Below, piece by piece: positions 9,127-18,699 of a stretch of DNA of 64,000 nucleotides. The stretch is from assembly GCA_030913385.1 (NCBI GenBank), contig CP133159.1:2316584-2380583 (forward strand), read 5' to 3'. Position 1 is the first letter of the stretch, and each line of letters opens with the position of its first letter. Origin of the DNA: Cytophagaceae bacterium ABcell3 (GTDB lineage: Bacteria; Bacteroidota; Bacteroidia; Cytophagales; Cytophagaceae). The notes under the pieces were generated by a model, which saw only the letters and a program-made list of their open reading frames with translations, had not been told where the DNA came from and did no database searches. The position numbers were made by a program, and so were the translations under genes.

Positions 9127-10711
9127 GAAAAAGTGGAGAATGAGCTTTAGGTGACATTAGCTCATTAAGTTTTTTAAAGATATATTGGTGATGTGGTTAT
9201 TTAATAAGTCGATGGTGTTCTCACCGTCAGGTCTGGTATATAACACCTACTATTACAACTCACCCAACCACGTCACCGGTAGGAGGCACGACGAAGCTAT
9301 CTCATCGTCAGGTTATTTAGCACTTACGCTGTCAGGTCCCGAAGGACGCTGACAGGTAATAATTAAGTTTGATAATTTAATACTTTCTCTCAAACAATCA
9401 ACCAACACAGCTTACCACCAACAGATTGCCGCGGCCTTTTTTTATAGAAACTAAAGGCTTAAGTTTTAAACCAAGAACTTTACCCACCACTATCTTGTGC
9501 CTCGCAATGACGGTTAAATTTTGTTTTTCTGCTAATTACAACCTTCATAATAACCTGTCATCCCGAGGAACGAGGGATCTGTTAGCCGTTGGCACCGGCG
9601 AATATTTGCTAATTTACATTCCTGCTTTACTCCAACTGTCCCTCGATGATGCGACGTTTAAATGTAGTGCCGATTTTTTATCGGCATGAACTATATTGTT
9701 TGTTTAGGTACCTTTTACCCCAACATCGGTAGGAGGCACGACGAAGCAATCTCATCGTCAGGTTTAATATTATCACCCTAACAATCAACTAGCATAGCTT
9801 ACCACCAACAGATTGCCGCGGCCTTTTTTTATAGAAACTAAAGGCTTAAGTTTTAAACCAAGAACTTTACCCACCACTATCTTGTGCCTCGCAATGACGG
9901 TTAAATTTTGTTTTTCTGCTAATTACAACCTTCATAATAACCTGTCATCCCGAGGAACGAGGGATCTGTTAGCCGTTGGCACCGGCGAATATTTGCTAAT
10001 TTACATTCCTGCTTTACTCCAACTGTCCCTCGATGATGCGACGTTTAAATGTAGTGCCGATTTTTTATCGGCATGAACTATATTGTTTGTTTAGGTACCT
10101 TTTACCCCAACATCGGTAGGAGGCACGACGAAGCAATCTCATCGTCAGGTTTAATATTATCACCCTAACAATCAACTAGCATAGCTTACCACCAACAGAT
10201 TGCCGCGGCCTTTTTTCATAGAAACTAAAGGCTTAAGTTTTAAATCAAGAACTTTACCCACCACTATCTTGCGCCTCGCAATGACGGTTAAATTTTGGTT
10301 TCTGCTAATTACAACCTTAATAATAACCTGTCATCCCGAGGAACGAGGGATCTGTTAGTCGCTGGCACCGGCGAATATTTGCTAATTTACATTCCTGCTT
10401 TACTCCAACAGCCCCCCGATGATGGGACGTTTAAATGTAGTGCCGATTTTTTATCGGCATGGTCTGTATCGTTAACACTTACGCTGTCAGGACCAAAGGA
10501 CGCTGACAGGTAATTTTTCTGTAAAACGGTACATGCTACTTTACCGGAACTTGTTCCGGCATCTGTTTGAAATAATTAATATGTAATTTTTTTGTTTTTA
10601 AACCTTTACATGCTGTTTGTAATCAACTTTTTTATATAACTTGTCGTAAAAGTATATCTGCTGACCAACAGAAGGGCTGAAAAAAAACTGCACAAGTACT
10701 CTTTTAAGGAT

Positions 10712-12049
10712 ATGAAAAACCTAAAAAACAATATTTATTTAAAGCTTTTAGCAATAGTAGTCATTACCTTGTTGTTGTTGATCCCAACTTCCATGATAAA
10801 AAGCTTGATTGTGGAGCGGGAAATGACCCAGCGGGACGCGATCAGTGAGGTAAGCTCAAAATGGGCTAGGGGACAAACGATTTCAGGGCCTTTAGTTTCT
10901 ATCCCTTATTATAGATATGTGAAAAGGTATTCTAAAAAAGACTCTGTAGATAAAGTGGTGCAAGTGAAAGAGTATTTGCACCTGTTGCCAAACAAACTCA
11001 ATATTTCGGGAGATATTAGCCCTGAAAAAAGGTACAGAGGAATATATGAAATTGTCGTGTATAATTCTCAGGTGGAAATATCTGGGGTTTTTGATGCTAT
11101 AGACCTTAATGCTTATGATATCAAGGTAGAAGATGTTTTATTTGATAAGGCAGAGTTTGTTGTGGGTATTAGTGACTTACGAGGTATTGAGAAACAGGTG
11201 GAACTGGACTGGAACAATGATAAGGTTCTTTTCAATCCTGGTGTTTCATCCAATGATGTTGTGAAAAATGGTATAAATGCACAGCTTAAGTTAAACAACA
11301 ATGATAGTTTGAATTATGCATTTAGCATGAACCTTGAATTGAAAGGCAGTCAATTGCTTTACTTTACCCCTGTTGGCAAAGTGACAGATATAAACTTTTC
11401 TTCTATTTGGAATAATCCCAGTTTTAATGGAGCCTTTCTTCCGGACAACCGTGAAGTGTCAGAAAATGGGTTTAAAGCACATTGGAACGTATTGCATCTG
11501 AACAGGAATTTTCCGCAATCATGGACTGGCAATACCCATTCCATCAATGGGTCTTCTTTTGGAATAGACCTCCTGCTGCCAGTAGATAACTACCAAAAAT
11601 CTTTTCGATCTATTAAGTATGCTATTTTATTTATCACATTTACTTTCTTAGTCTTCTTTTTTATTGAAGTGATGAATAAAATTTTTATCCATCCGATACA
11701 GTACATTCTTGTAGGTATTGCGTTGGTTGTTTTCTATACATTATTATTATCTATATCTGAGCATGTAGAGTACAATTTAGCATTTATAATTTCAGCTTTT
11801 TCAACATTGTTGTTGGTTTCAGGCTATGTAAAAGCCATTCTGAAGTCAAAGAAGTTGACAATACTTATTTCTGGTATTCTAACCGTCCTTTATGCCTTTA
11901 TTTTTGTATTGATTCAGCTTCAGGATTATGCTTTGTTAATTGGAAGTATAGGAGTATTTGTTATCCTTGGACTTGTAATGTATTACTCCCGTCAAATTGA
12001 CTGGTATAGTTTAAGCCTTCAAGACAAAGAAGGTGGAAGGGGGATATGA
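10712..12049 (+). CDS. creD: CreD-like inner membrane protein
   Basis: A 445-residue CreD-family protein, close to the usual 440-470. One N-terminal membrane segment (about 9-30) is followed by the family signature region (residues about 31-66, containing MTQRDAISEVSSKW and GPLVSIPYY), a large extracytoplasmic beta-rich domain to about residue 300, and a C-terminal cluster of about six membrane helices. In enterobacteria creD is the main target of the CreBC two-component system and affects envelope integrity and colicin tolerance; the role in Bacteroidota is not established. No creBC homologue is adjacent. The gene follows the repeat array with 186 bp between and ends 25 bp from the convergent radical SAM gene. 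Confidence 0.9.
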   Translation: MKNLKNNIYLKLLAIVVITLLLLIPTSMIKSLIVEREMTQRDAISEVSSKWARGQTISGPLVSIPYYRYVKRYSKKDSVDKVVQVKEYLHLLPNKLNISGDISPEKRYRGIYEIVVYNSQVEISGVFDAIDLNAYDIKVEDVLFDKAEFVVGISDLRGIEKQVELDWNNDKVLFNPGVSSNDVVKNGINAQLKLNNNDSLNYAFSMNLELKGSQLLYFTPVGKVTDINFSSIWNNPSFNGAFLPDNREVSENGFKAHWNVLHLNRNFPQSWTGNTHSINGSSFGIDLLLPVDNYQKSFRSIKYAILFITFTFLVFFFIEVMNKIFIHPIQYILVGIALVVFYTLLLSISEHVEYNLAFIISAFSTLLLVSGYVKAILKSKKLTILISGILTVLYAFIFVLIQLQDYALLIGSIGVFVILGLVMYYSRQIDWYSLSLQDKEGGRGI

Positions 12050-12074
12050 TGTACATTAGACAGGAGTGGGTCTT

Positions 12075-13139
12075 TCAGAACATAGATAGCTGGCTCCCAT
12101 TTCTAGGTGTAAACAAGGAGAGATTTAGGGGTTTCAGTGTTTTGTTGTTGAGGTATTTCTTGCAGGACAGTCTGAATAGGTCCCGTATGGCTTCCGCTAC
12201 TTTCCCTTCACCAGACATGCGGATGCCAAAGCGGCTATCGTTAAGTTTACCGTTGTGGCAAGCGGCAATTTGGTTCAGGACTTTATCTGCTTTTTCTGGA
12301 AATTCCCGGTGTATCCATTCTTTAAATAACTGGTCTAACGTGCCATTCAGTCTTGTGATGATATAAGAAGCGGAAACAGCGCCGGCTTCAGACGCAGCCT
12401 TTATCAGTGCCGGTATCTCATGGTCCGTAAGGCCTGGTACAATTGGCGCGGTCATTACGTTGACAGGGATACCTACATTAGATAAGGCTTCTACAGTTTT
12501 CAGACGATTGGTAGCTGTAGATGTTCTAGGCTCTAGTTTTTGCCTGACTTTTTCTTCAAGTGTAGTTATTGAAACATTTACATGGACTAAGTCGAGTTTA
12601 TTTAGTTCAGCCAATAGATCAAGGTCTCTAAGTATGAGCGAGTTTTTGGTAATTATTGCAACTGGATGTTTATATTTTAGAAATACCTCAAGTATTTTTC
12701 TAGTGAGTTCAAACTTTCTTTCAGCAGGTTGGTAACAATCTGTGTTTCCGGAAATGGTAATTGGGGTAGCTGTCCATTTGGGTTTGTTCAGGAAAGCTTC
12801 TAATAACTCAGGAGCATTTTTCTTTACAATGATCTTTCGCTCAAAATCCAAACCTGCACTATATCCCCAATACTCATGAGAGTTTCTTGCATAGCAATAA
12901 ATGCAACCATGCTCACAGCCTTGGTACGCATTTAGTGAATAAGCCAGGCCTACATCAGGGCTGTTGACTTTGTGTACGATGGTAGCAGGGGTTTCTGTGA
13001 GATATTGGGTGTTTTCGTTTGAATAAAAAGGCTCGTCTATACCTTCTATATGATCAAAAGCATAGTTTTTTGAGGAAAATTTGTTGGGTGAATTATATCC
13101 TGCAGCCCTTCCTTTTATGTTTTTCTTGTGTTCATGCAT
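12075..13139 (-). CDS. radical SAM protein, PA0069/SplB-like family
   Basis: A 354-residue protein with the radical SAM cluster motif CxxxCxxC at C75, C79 and C82 (in the string QGCEHGCIYCYAR), which binds a 4Fe-4S cluster and S-adenosylmethionine. The N-terminus (GRAAGYNSPNKF) and the ISGNTDCYQPAE and ITKN segments are characteristic of the PA0069/Rv2578c group, often annotated as spore-photoproduct-lyase-like. The natural reaction is unknown and it lacks evidence for photoproduct repair here. Convergent with creD. ORFs on the opposite strand are shadows. Confidence 0.9.
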   Translation of the reverse strand: MHEHKKNIKGRAAGYNSPNKFSSKNYAFDHIEGIDEPFYSNENTQYLTETPATIVHKVNSPDVGLAYSLNAYQGCEHGCIYCYARNSHEYWGYSAGLDFERKIIVKKNAPELLEAFLNKPKWTATPITISGNTDCYQPAERKFELTRKILEVFLKYKHPVAIITKNSLILRDLDLLAELNKLDLVHVNVSITTLEEKVRQKLEPRTSTATNRLKTVEALSNVGIPVNVMTAPIVPGLTDHEIPALIKAASEAGAVSASYIITRLNGTLDQLFKEWIHREFPEKADKVLNQIAACHNGKLNDSRFGIRMSGEGKVAEAIRDLFRLSCKKYLNNKTLKPLNLSLFTPRNGSQLSMF

Positions 13140-13201
13140 GCAGAATGAGTAACGGTATTTGTAAAAATATATTCGGCTTTTACTAAGATTTACACCCTTG
13201 T

Positions 13202-13786
13202 TTATTCAAACATTTCTTTATATTTATTGAACCATTCATAAGTCCTTAGCAATAGGAATATGCTCCCTGTTATAAATGGAATAAGAAAAAAGATGACCAC
13301 AGGGTGTATAAATATCACCATAGCCAGACATCCAGCTATGATCAAAACACTAAATAACCAACTCAATGCTACTGATGCGTAAAGGCCGATCTTTGCGGGG
13401 TAAAACCACATAGAGTTTTGCAGTTTCTTTTTGGTTCTTTGAAACTTTTCTTCGGCTCGTTTTTGGGCTTGAAATGCCTCCCAGGCACGTTTTCTTTTAG
13501 CAGCCTCCCCTTCAATGTTAATTCTTGTAAAAGGGTTTTTGTAGCGGCTAAAATCATATTGTGCTGGTGCGGTTGTGTTTGTTTCGCTAAAGTAGCGCTG
13601 GTTTTTTTTTAAGTGAAGCAGTGAATCATAGGCACGTTTGACCATCAGGAATTTTTCCCTTGCGTCCGGAGAGTCGTTTACATCAGGGTGGTACGCTTTG
13701 GCTTTTTTTCTATAAGCTTTTCGAATCTCTTCTTCTGATGCTCCGGGCGTTAAGTTCAGTATGTTATAAGACTGAAATTCCTGCAT
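13202..13786 (-). CDS. DnaJ-domain membrane protein
   Basis: An N-terminal J domain (residues about 5-60) with the HPD motif at 33-35, which stimulates Hsp70 ATPase. A charged, probably coiled-coil linker (about 90-125) and two closely spaced membrane segments (about 130-150 and 153-176) follow. There is no Gly/Phe-rich or zinc-finger region, so it is a type III J protein that would recruit DnaK to the inner membrane. Client unknown. It lies 47 bp downstream of the large helix-hairpin-helix gene on the same strand and may be cotranscribed with it. Confidence 0.88.
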   Translation of the reverse strand: MQEFQSYNILNLTPGASEEEIRKAYRKKAKAYHPDVNDSPDAREKFLMVKRAYDSLLHLKKNQRYFSETNTTAPAQYDFSRYKNPFTRINIEGEAAKRKRAWEAFQAQKRAEEKFQRTKKKLQNSMWFYPAKIGLYASVALSWLFSVLIIAGCLAMVIFIHPVVIFFLIPFITGSIFLLLRTYEWFNKYKEMFE

Positions 13787-13832
13787 GCTGTCTTTATCCT
13801 CTATATAACTTTTATAGCGTGAAAATTGATTA

Positions 13833-15893
13833 CTAAAAATTATATATGAACTGAACAGTAATATCTGTCCTTCTGTTTCCTTCTATCTGCTGGAGACCGC
13901 TGCTAATTCGGTTTCGGTCTCTGTATAAGGTTCTTGCATATCTTATCCAAAGATCATTATTCTTCCAGAGCCTGATTCTGCTCATCAAGTACTTTCTTAC
14001 GCCCCGGCCATGGTAAGCCGGAAAAGAGAATGCATAAAGCACATTTCTTTCAAAAACGTATAAGCGGCTGTTGAAATCGTCTGTGTCGAATACTGCAAAC
14101 CTAGAGCTGAAACGTACTTTGTGCAAATTTAAATTAAAATCTTGGATTATGGCATATCCTTGACTAATATAGTCCAGTTGTTCATACCTGCTCACTTGAA
14201 CCCTGCTTCTGAGGTGTAGGACAGCGTTGGGGTTAAAATCAGCATTGATCAAAAAATTACTCCTTAGCACCGGCGCAGGTGCGTTGACATGGTAAAGGTC
14301 ATTGTTGTGCAGGTTTCTGTCTTTGGTCTCACTTCTGTACTGAATTAACAGTGATGCTTGTTTTGAGGGTTTAAATTCTGCGCGCAGAAAATATTCATGG
14401 CCACCAGATGGACTATTTACCAGGTAGCGCATCCATGGAAACCTGAAATGGTCATAAAAAGCGCTGAACGTCCATTCCTGAAATGGTCGCCAGGACATGC
14501 CCCAATACATACCTATTTCGTTAATGTTGCGTGTGTTTTCGCCGAAAGCATTGCCATAGAAGCTATGGAAATTTTCTTCATACCTTCGTCCGACCATTGA
14601 AAAATCAATCTTTGGCGTCAGGCTGGCAATCATACCTTGAATGGTACCTGTGCCTCCACTGGCTGACTTGGCTATTTCTCCAAAAAAGTTAAAGTTTTGA
14701 ATAAGGTAGCGGTAATCCATACTTGCGACAAAGTTCTCAGTTCCATTGAACTCATGCGCCCTAAAAGGTGCTGCATCTCTTTTGATAGGGACACTATAAT
14801 GGTTGGCAACGGCTGTAGCCCCTATGTGCAACCTTTGGGACTTGTTCTTCCAGCTGACATTTCCGCCATAAGCTTTCTCCTGCACGGTTTTACGGTTCGC
14901 CTTTTCAGTCATTGTTCGATGAAAGCCACTGGTGCTGATGGTTTGTATGTAGCTTCCTTCTTCGGAGTCTCTTAGACGGCCATTGACAAACTGGTTAGAG
15001 TAAAACACGGTCAGATCAACTGGCCCTGTTTCAATAGTGGTAGAAATTCCTCTGAAAAAGCCAAACTCCTGCACAGACGAGTGCGGTCTTAGTCCAAGGT
15101 TGCTTCTTCTGGCAGTAAGTACCGTTTCTCCTCCTTTGCCAATATTAAAACCGGAGGAAAGGGTTAGGCCTTGTCCAAACTGGTGTTGAAAATCTCCAAT
15201 ACATAAAGATTTTATTTTCCCTTTGTTGAAAATGGCAAAATGGTAAGAAATAAAATCGAAGCCATACCAGTTGCCCGAAGGGTCCCACTTGAATGGTTCT
15301 CCAGGATCTTTTTCTAGTGTGAAACCCATGCTAAAATCACCTGGTCTACTGTTCCGAAACCTGCTGACAGTCCGCCAAGGGCTTCCTGTATATGCAGATA
15401 TGCCTTCTTCGTTTTTTATATAGCCTCGTTGGTGCTCCAAAGTCCTGCTGTTCATTATTAAAAAATAGCTATTGTCAAATTCTGACATTCTTTTGGCGAG
15501 CCCTTTAAAGCTATTTTTCAAACTGCCTTGAACAGTGATAAATGGCAGCAATTGCTTTATGGTTCTTATGTCAAGCCCAGGTACCGCCTGTAGTTCGTAT
15601 ATTTCTAAAAAAGGCCCCAGTTTTTCTCTGTACAAGATAAAATTATTGAGCTGATATTCCTTGAGAATAAATAGCGAAGCAAGTTCTTCTCTTTGTGCTG
15701 TGTTGATATCCAGAGGGTTTAAATAATATTGGTAAAGAGATTCATAAAGAATTTCATAATCTAAGTCTTCGTTTTGGTTTCCAAAAATATTTAGTATAAA
15801 GGCATCTATGTCAAAATCTTCAAGAGACGTTTGGCTCAAAACAGGAGGGTGTATAAAAAGCAAAAGTATCAGTATTAGAACTTTAACTTTCAT
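13833..15893 (-). CDS. secreted helix-hairpin-helix protein with beta-rich (probable outer-membrane) body
   Basis: A 686-residue protein with a signal peptide (about 1-20, cleavage near VLSQ). Residues 61-118 hold tandem helix-hairpin-helix motifs of the ComEA type (LDINTAQREELASL and YELQAVPGLDIRTIKQLL). The rest is rich in alternating aromatic/polar strands and ends in Phe (IYNF), as expected of an outer-membrane beta barrel. HHH modules usually bind DNA non-specifically, so a surface DNA-binding or uptake role is possible but unproven. Its start overlaps the upstream gene by 11 bp, implying translational coupling. Confidence 0.82.
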   Translation of the reverse strand: MKVKVLILILLLFIHPPVLSQTSLEDFDIDAFILNIFGNQNEDLDYEILYESLYQYYLNPLDINTAQREELASLFILKEYQLNNFILYREKLGPFLEIYELQAVPGLDIRTIKQLLPFITVQGSLKNSFKGLAKRMSEFDNSYFLIMNSRTLEHQRGYIKNEEGISAYTGSPWRTVSRFRNSRPGDFSMGFTLEKDPGEPFKWDPSGNWYGFDFISYHFAIFNKGKIKSLCIGDFQHQFGQGLTLSSGFNIGKGGETVLTARRSNLGLRPHSSVQEFGFFRGISTTIETGPVDLTVFYSNQFVNGRLRDSEEGSYIQTISTSGFHRTMTEKANRKTVQEKAYGGNVSWKNKSQRLHIGATAVANHYSVPIKRDAAPFRAHEFNGTENFVASMDYRYLIQNFNFFGEIAKSASGGTGTIQGMIASLTPKIDFSMVGRRYEENFHSFYGNAFGENTRNINEIGMYWGMSWRPFQEWTFSAFYDHFRFPWMRYLVNSPSGGHEYFLRAEFKPSKQASLLIQYRSETKDRNLHNNDLYHVNAPAPVLRSNFLINADFNPNAVLHLRSRVQVSRYEQLDYISQGYAIIQDFNLNLHKVRFSSRFAVFDTDDFNSRLYVFERNVLYAFSFPAYHGRGVRKYLMSRIRLWKNNDLWIRYARTLYRDRNRISSGLQQIEGNRRTDITVQFIYNF

Positions 15894-16716
15894 GACGACG
15901 CTTAAACTTTTTGACCAATGATAGTTGCTGGAGGAACCCTAGTTGGTAATGCATGCCAATGGCATAGTCAATAAAAAGACTGTTCCTGTGGAAGCCTACA
16001 CCAATGGTATTGATAAAAGGGTTGGTAGAGAAGCCTGTGCGTGCTACGAAATGCTCTACCATTTGGTATTCTATTCCTGCACGGAAAACCGGCTTATGGT
16101 CCAGGTCTTTGAGCGTTTCAATGTTGATTATAACCTTTTTGTCTGCTTGCCAGGAAATGCCAGCTTTCATTATGGTTGGTATACGCTCGTCTTGAAATTC
16201 ATCCACCCTTGCTTGGTTTAAGTTGTAGATATGGGCGCCTATTTTTACTTCAGGAATTAGTTCCATAATACCACCCATTTCAAAGACCAAAAATCTGCCT
16301 GTTCCAAACTCGGAAACATTGTACTGTAGGTAGTTGATTTTTACCCCTAGGTTTACTTTGTCAATACTATGGGCATAGCCAATCCCAAGGTTTTGGATGT
16401 TAAATACATCGTCGCCGAATCGGTGGGCGCTAATGGCTGGCGTTCCCCAATGCCTTGGCAATGCCAGAGACATACCTGATGTATTGAAGGCATTTAAAGA
16501 AAAGCGGTGTTCATAGCCCGCAAAGGCTTGTATAGATTTTAAGTTAGCAGTTCCGGCTATGTTATTAAACACAGCAGCAGCGTCTTCATGGGTTACAGAA
16601 GTAAAACCCATGCCTGCAGCTCTGGCACCACTTAGCCGCTCTCCTCCACCTTGTGCGTAGAGCTGTAAGTAAGACAAAAAAAATAGTCCTAATATTAAAA
16701 AAAGTCGGATATACAT
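15883..16716 (-). CDS. PorV/PorQ-like outer-membrane barrel protein
   Basis: A predicted beta-barrel protein whose start (GGGERLSGARAAGMGFTSVT, then DAAAVFNNIAGTA) matches the conserved N-terminal region of PorV/PorQ/FadL-like Bacteroidota outer-membrane proteins. I chose the ATG at 16716 because it gives a clean signal peptide (MYIRLFLILGLFFLSYLQLYAQ region); an in-frame ATG at 16752 would add 12 polar residues. The 3' end overlaps the HHH gene by 11 bp, so the two probably form one unit at the outer membrane. The ISL3 element lies 187 bp upstream and may affect its promoter. Confidence 0.78.
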   Translation of the reverse strand: MYIRLFLILGLFFLSYLQLYAQGGGERLSGARAAGMGFTSVTHEDAAAVFNNIAGTANLKSIQAFAGYEHRFSLNAFNTSGMSLALPRHWGTPAISAHRFGDDVFNIQNLGIGYAHSIDKVNLGVKINYLQYNVSEFGTGRFLVFEMGGIMELIPEVKIGAHIYNLNQARVDEFQDERIPTIMKAGISWQADKKVIINIETLKDLDHKPVFRAGIEYQMVEHFVARTGFSTNPFINTIGVGFHRNSLFIDYAIGMHYQLGFLQQLSLVKKFKRRHES

Positions 16717-16903
16717 AAGTCCTGGGTTGTTGTTTGAACTTATTTCTTCCATTAAAAAAAAATGTGATGCTAATTTATTGACACATAAGGTTTAAGTCAA
16801 TAGTTTTCTATAAAATTCATGTCCTTTTTTTGAAAAATGAAATGTAGTATGCCAACGGAAGATATTTTTTTGCAAAATTTTATGCATTATCCAGCATTTT
16901 TCT

Positions 16904-18178
16904 GGGTCTATATGATTTACTGTGGAAAGGTGATATAATGTAGTTATTTTTACAAAATGAACAGTATCGAAATATTTCAATTGGCTTTGCAGTTAACAAA
17001 GCCTTGGTCGGTAACCGATGTTAGGTTTCAGGAAGCATCCAATGGTAAACAAGAACTTCATATAACCATTAGCTTTGAGCGTGGTTTCGTATTTGAACCA
17101 GAAAGTAAAGTTCATGATACTCAATATAGGACTTGGCGTCACCTCAATTTTTTTGAACATGAATGTTATCTTCATTGCAAAGTCCCTCGAATCAAAACAA
17201 CGGATGGAAAGGTAAAAACCGTGGAAGTGCCGTGGGCTAGAAAAGGAAGTGGTTTTACTTTGTTGTTTGAGGCTTTTAGCATGGCTTTGATTGAGCGAGA
17301 GATGCCCGTGAACAAAGCAGCTGATTTAGTGAATGAGTACCCACAGCGCATATGGAATATATTTAACTACTGGATACAAATTGCCTATCGGGCAGATGAT
17401 CAAAGCTCGGTGACCCAATTGGGTATTGATGAGACTTCTGTAAGAAAAGGACATGATTATGTGACCGTAGCAGCAGATTTGGCTACTCGCCGTGTGATTC
17501 ATGTTACTCCAGGCAAGGATCGGCACACTATCGGAAGAATTAAAGACCATTTAAAAGCAAAGGGTGTTGAACATCTGTCAATTACCGACGCATGCATTGA
17601 TATGTCTACAGGTTTTATCGCAGGCATGCTCGAACATTTTCCTAACACCTCGGTAACATTTGATAAATTTCATGTAGTCAAACTGCTTAATGAAGCTATG
17701 GACGATGTACGTAAGCGAGAAGTCCGAGAACACTCAATACTTAAAGGACACAAATACACGCTATTAAAGTCCACACACAAACTTAGCGCTAAACAGAAGC
17801 AGGACCGGCAGGTACTTATTGAACTGTTACCAACTATTGGGAAGGCTTATCGGTTAAAGACCTTATTTCAGAGCTTTTGGGAGTTTAAAACAAAAGAAGA
17901 GGGCTCTGCTTTCTTGGCTTACTGGTGTGACCTTGTTGAAGAGGAAGGCTTGTATGCCTTCAAGAAGTTTGTAAACACAATAAAGTCCCACTGGCAAGGA
18001 ATTACCAATTATGTCGAGTCCCAGATTGCCAATGGTGTCATGGAAGGGATTAACAGCAAAATACAACTAGCTAAAAGAAGAGCTCGTGGATATCGGAATA
18101 TTACAAATTTTATCAACATGATTTACTTTATTTCCTCTAAATTGAAATTCAATTACCCACAGTATTCCACATAGGGCC
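16904..18178 (+). mobile_element. ISL3-family insertion sequence, complete, 8-bp TSD
   Basis: A 1275-bp element. The left end GGGTCTATATGATTTACTGT and the right end (inverse complement GGCCCTATGTGGAATACTGT) match at 17 of 25 positions. It is flanked on both sides by an identical 8-bp direct repeat ATTTTTCT (16896-16903 and 18179-18186), the duplication length typical of ISL3 elements. One full-length transposase gene fills it. The insertion is intergenic, between the PorV-like gene and the TonB-C gene. Confidence 0.92.
16957..18174 (+). CDS. ISL3-family transposase
   Basis: A 405-residue DDE transposase. The catalytic triad fits D158 (LGIDETSVRKGHDY), D215 (DACIDMSTGF) and E363 (GVMEGINSKIQLAKRRARGY, the family C-terminal signature). 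The N-terminus keeps only a remnant of the usual zinc-finger region (C70, C74). No frameshift or stop, so it is probably active. The stop codon lies within the right inverted repeat. Confidence 0.95.
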   Translation: MNSIEIFQLALQLTKPWSVTDVRFQEASNGKQELHITISFERGFVFEPESKVHDTQYRTWRHLNFFEHECYLHCKVPRIKTTDGKVKTVEVPWARKGSGFTLLFEAFSMALIEREMPVNKAADLVNEYPQRIWNIFNYWIQIAYRADDQSSVTQLGIDETSVRKGHDYVTVAADLATRRVIHVTPGKDRHTIGRIKDHLKAKGVEHLSITDACIDMSTGFIAGMLEHFPNTSVTFDKFHVVKLLNEAMDDVRKREVREHSILKGHKYTLLKSTHKLSAKQKQDRQVLIELLPTIGKAYRLKTLFQSFWEFKTKEEGSAFLAYWCDLVEEEGLYAFKKFVNTIKSHWQGITNYVESQIANGVMEGINSKIQLAKRRARGYRNITNFINMIYFISSKLKFNYPQYST

Positions 18179-18300
18179 ATTTTTCTTTATTCTTCGTAAA
18201 AATAGAGTGTAAACCTTGTCATTGGTAAATTATAGGTAATGAGGTAACTTTATACTTTGTAAATTGTGAAGACGTTAGAAACACAAAATCTGGTTTGACT

Positions 18301-18684
18301 ATGAATAAATTAGTCCTTTTGTTTTTGCTTGTGATATTTTCAGGAATGGAGCTTTTGGCTCAGGAAGAGAAAGATATGAAAGTAGAGCAAACACAATCTG
18401 CTTATTATCCTGATGGAGAAGAAGCATTGATAAATCATATTTTTTATGGGATCAAGTACTCTGATGAGGCAAAGGAGTCTAAAGCTCAAGGCAATGTCGC
18501 TGTGGTGTTTGTCGTAAATCCAGATAGTACCTTATCTAATTTTCGGATTGTGCGAGACCCTGGTTTTGGTATAGCTGAGAATGTAAAGGAAATCCTTGAA
18601 ATGGTAAAATACGTGCCTGCATTGGAAAATGGTACTGCTGTAAAATCACAAGTAATGTTAAATATCCCAGTTAGAGCTCATTAA
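18301..18684 (+). CDS. secreted protein with TonB C-terminal domain
   Basis: A 127-residue protein with a signal peptide (about 1-21, ending ELLAQ) followed by a TonB_C-type domain (residues about 35-127; GNVAVVFVVNPDSTLSNFRI and AENVKEILEMVKYVPALENG). It has no transmembrane anchor or proline-rich linker, so it is not a classic energy transducer; such stand-alone TonB-C proteins are common in Bacteroidota and their roles are mostly unknown. I chose the ATG at 18301 over a TTG six bases upstream. It precedes the MORN gene by 15 bp, likely in one operon. Confidence 0.82.
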   Translation: MNKLVLLFLLVIFSGMELLAQEEKDMKVEQTQSAYYPDGEEALINHIFYGIKYSDEAKESKAQGNVAVVFVVNPDSTLSNFRIVRDPGFGIAENVKEILEMVKYVPALENGTAVKSQVMLNIPVRAH

Positions 18685-18699
18685 ATAAAAAAATATTAT

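Larger units (their letters stand above)
6630..10525. repeat. composite repeat array of 386-400 bp units
   Basis: About 3.9 kb without a credible gene. The marker GATGATGCGACG (last copy GATGATGGGACG) occurs at 6995, 7395, 7790, 8184, 9645, 10032 and 10418, giving periods of 400, 395, 394, 387 and 386 bp, with one 1461-bp gap filled by other inverted-repeat elements. Each unit carries the same ordered modules: a GCCGAT/ATCGGC hairpin; an ACGACGAAGCAATCTCATCG segment; in most units a CTGTCAG...CTGACAG hairpin; CAGATTGCCGCGGCC; GCCTCGCAATGACGG; and a segment ending in the marker. Two adjacent units (around 9426-9689 and 9813-10076) are essentially identical, so amplification is recent. The pieces GCCTCGCAATGACG and GAAGCAATCT are the halves of a dispersed repeat type seen in many Bacteroidota genomes. 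Short ORFs in the array (87, 87 and 72 codons) are by-products of repeated sequence. Confidence 0.9.

Noticed and set aside
9426-10513. Three short ORFs (two identical, 87 codons) in the repeat array
   Set aside because: They are translations of the repeat unit itself; the identity comes from DNA duplication and there is no family, start signal or codon pattern of a gene.
6630-10525. Array considered as CRISPR, integron cassette array or REPIN/RAYT system
   Set aside because: Units are too long and fully repeated for CRISPR, there are no distinct cassette genes or integrase, and no RAYT-type transposase lies in the window.
12046-12366. ORF overlapping the creD stop on the plus strand
   Set aside because: It lies opposite the well-supported radical SAM gene and its translation has no recognisable features.
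12075-13139. Radical SAM gene as spore photoproduct lyase
   Set aside because: The motif set fits the PA0069-like group, and no sporulation genes or photoproduct-lyase-specific Cys arrangement are seen.
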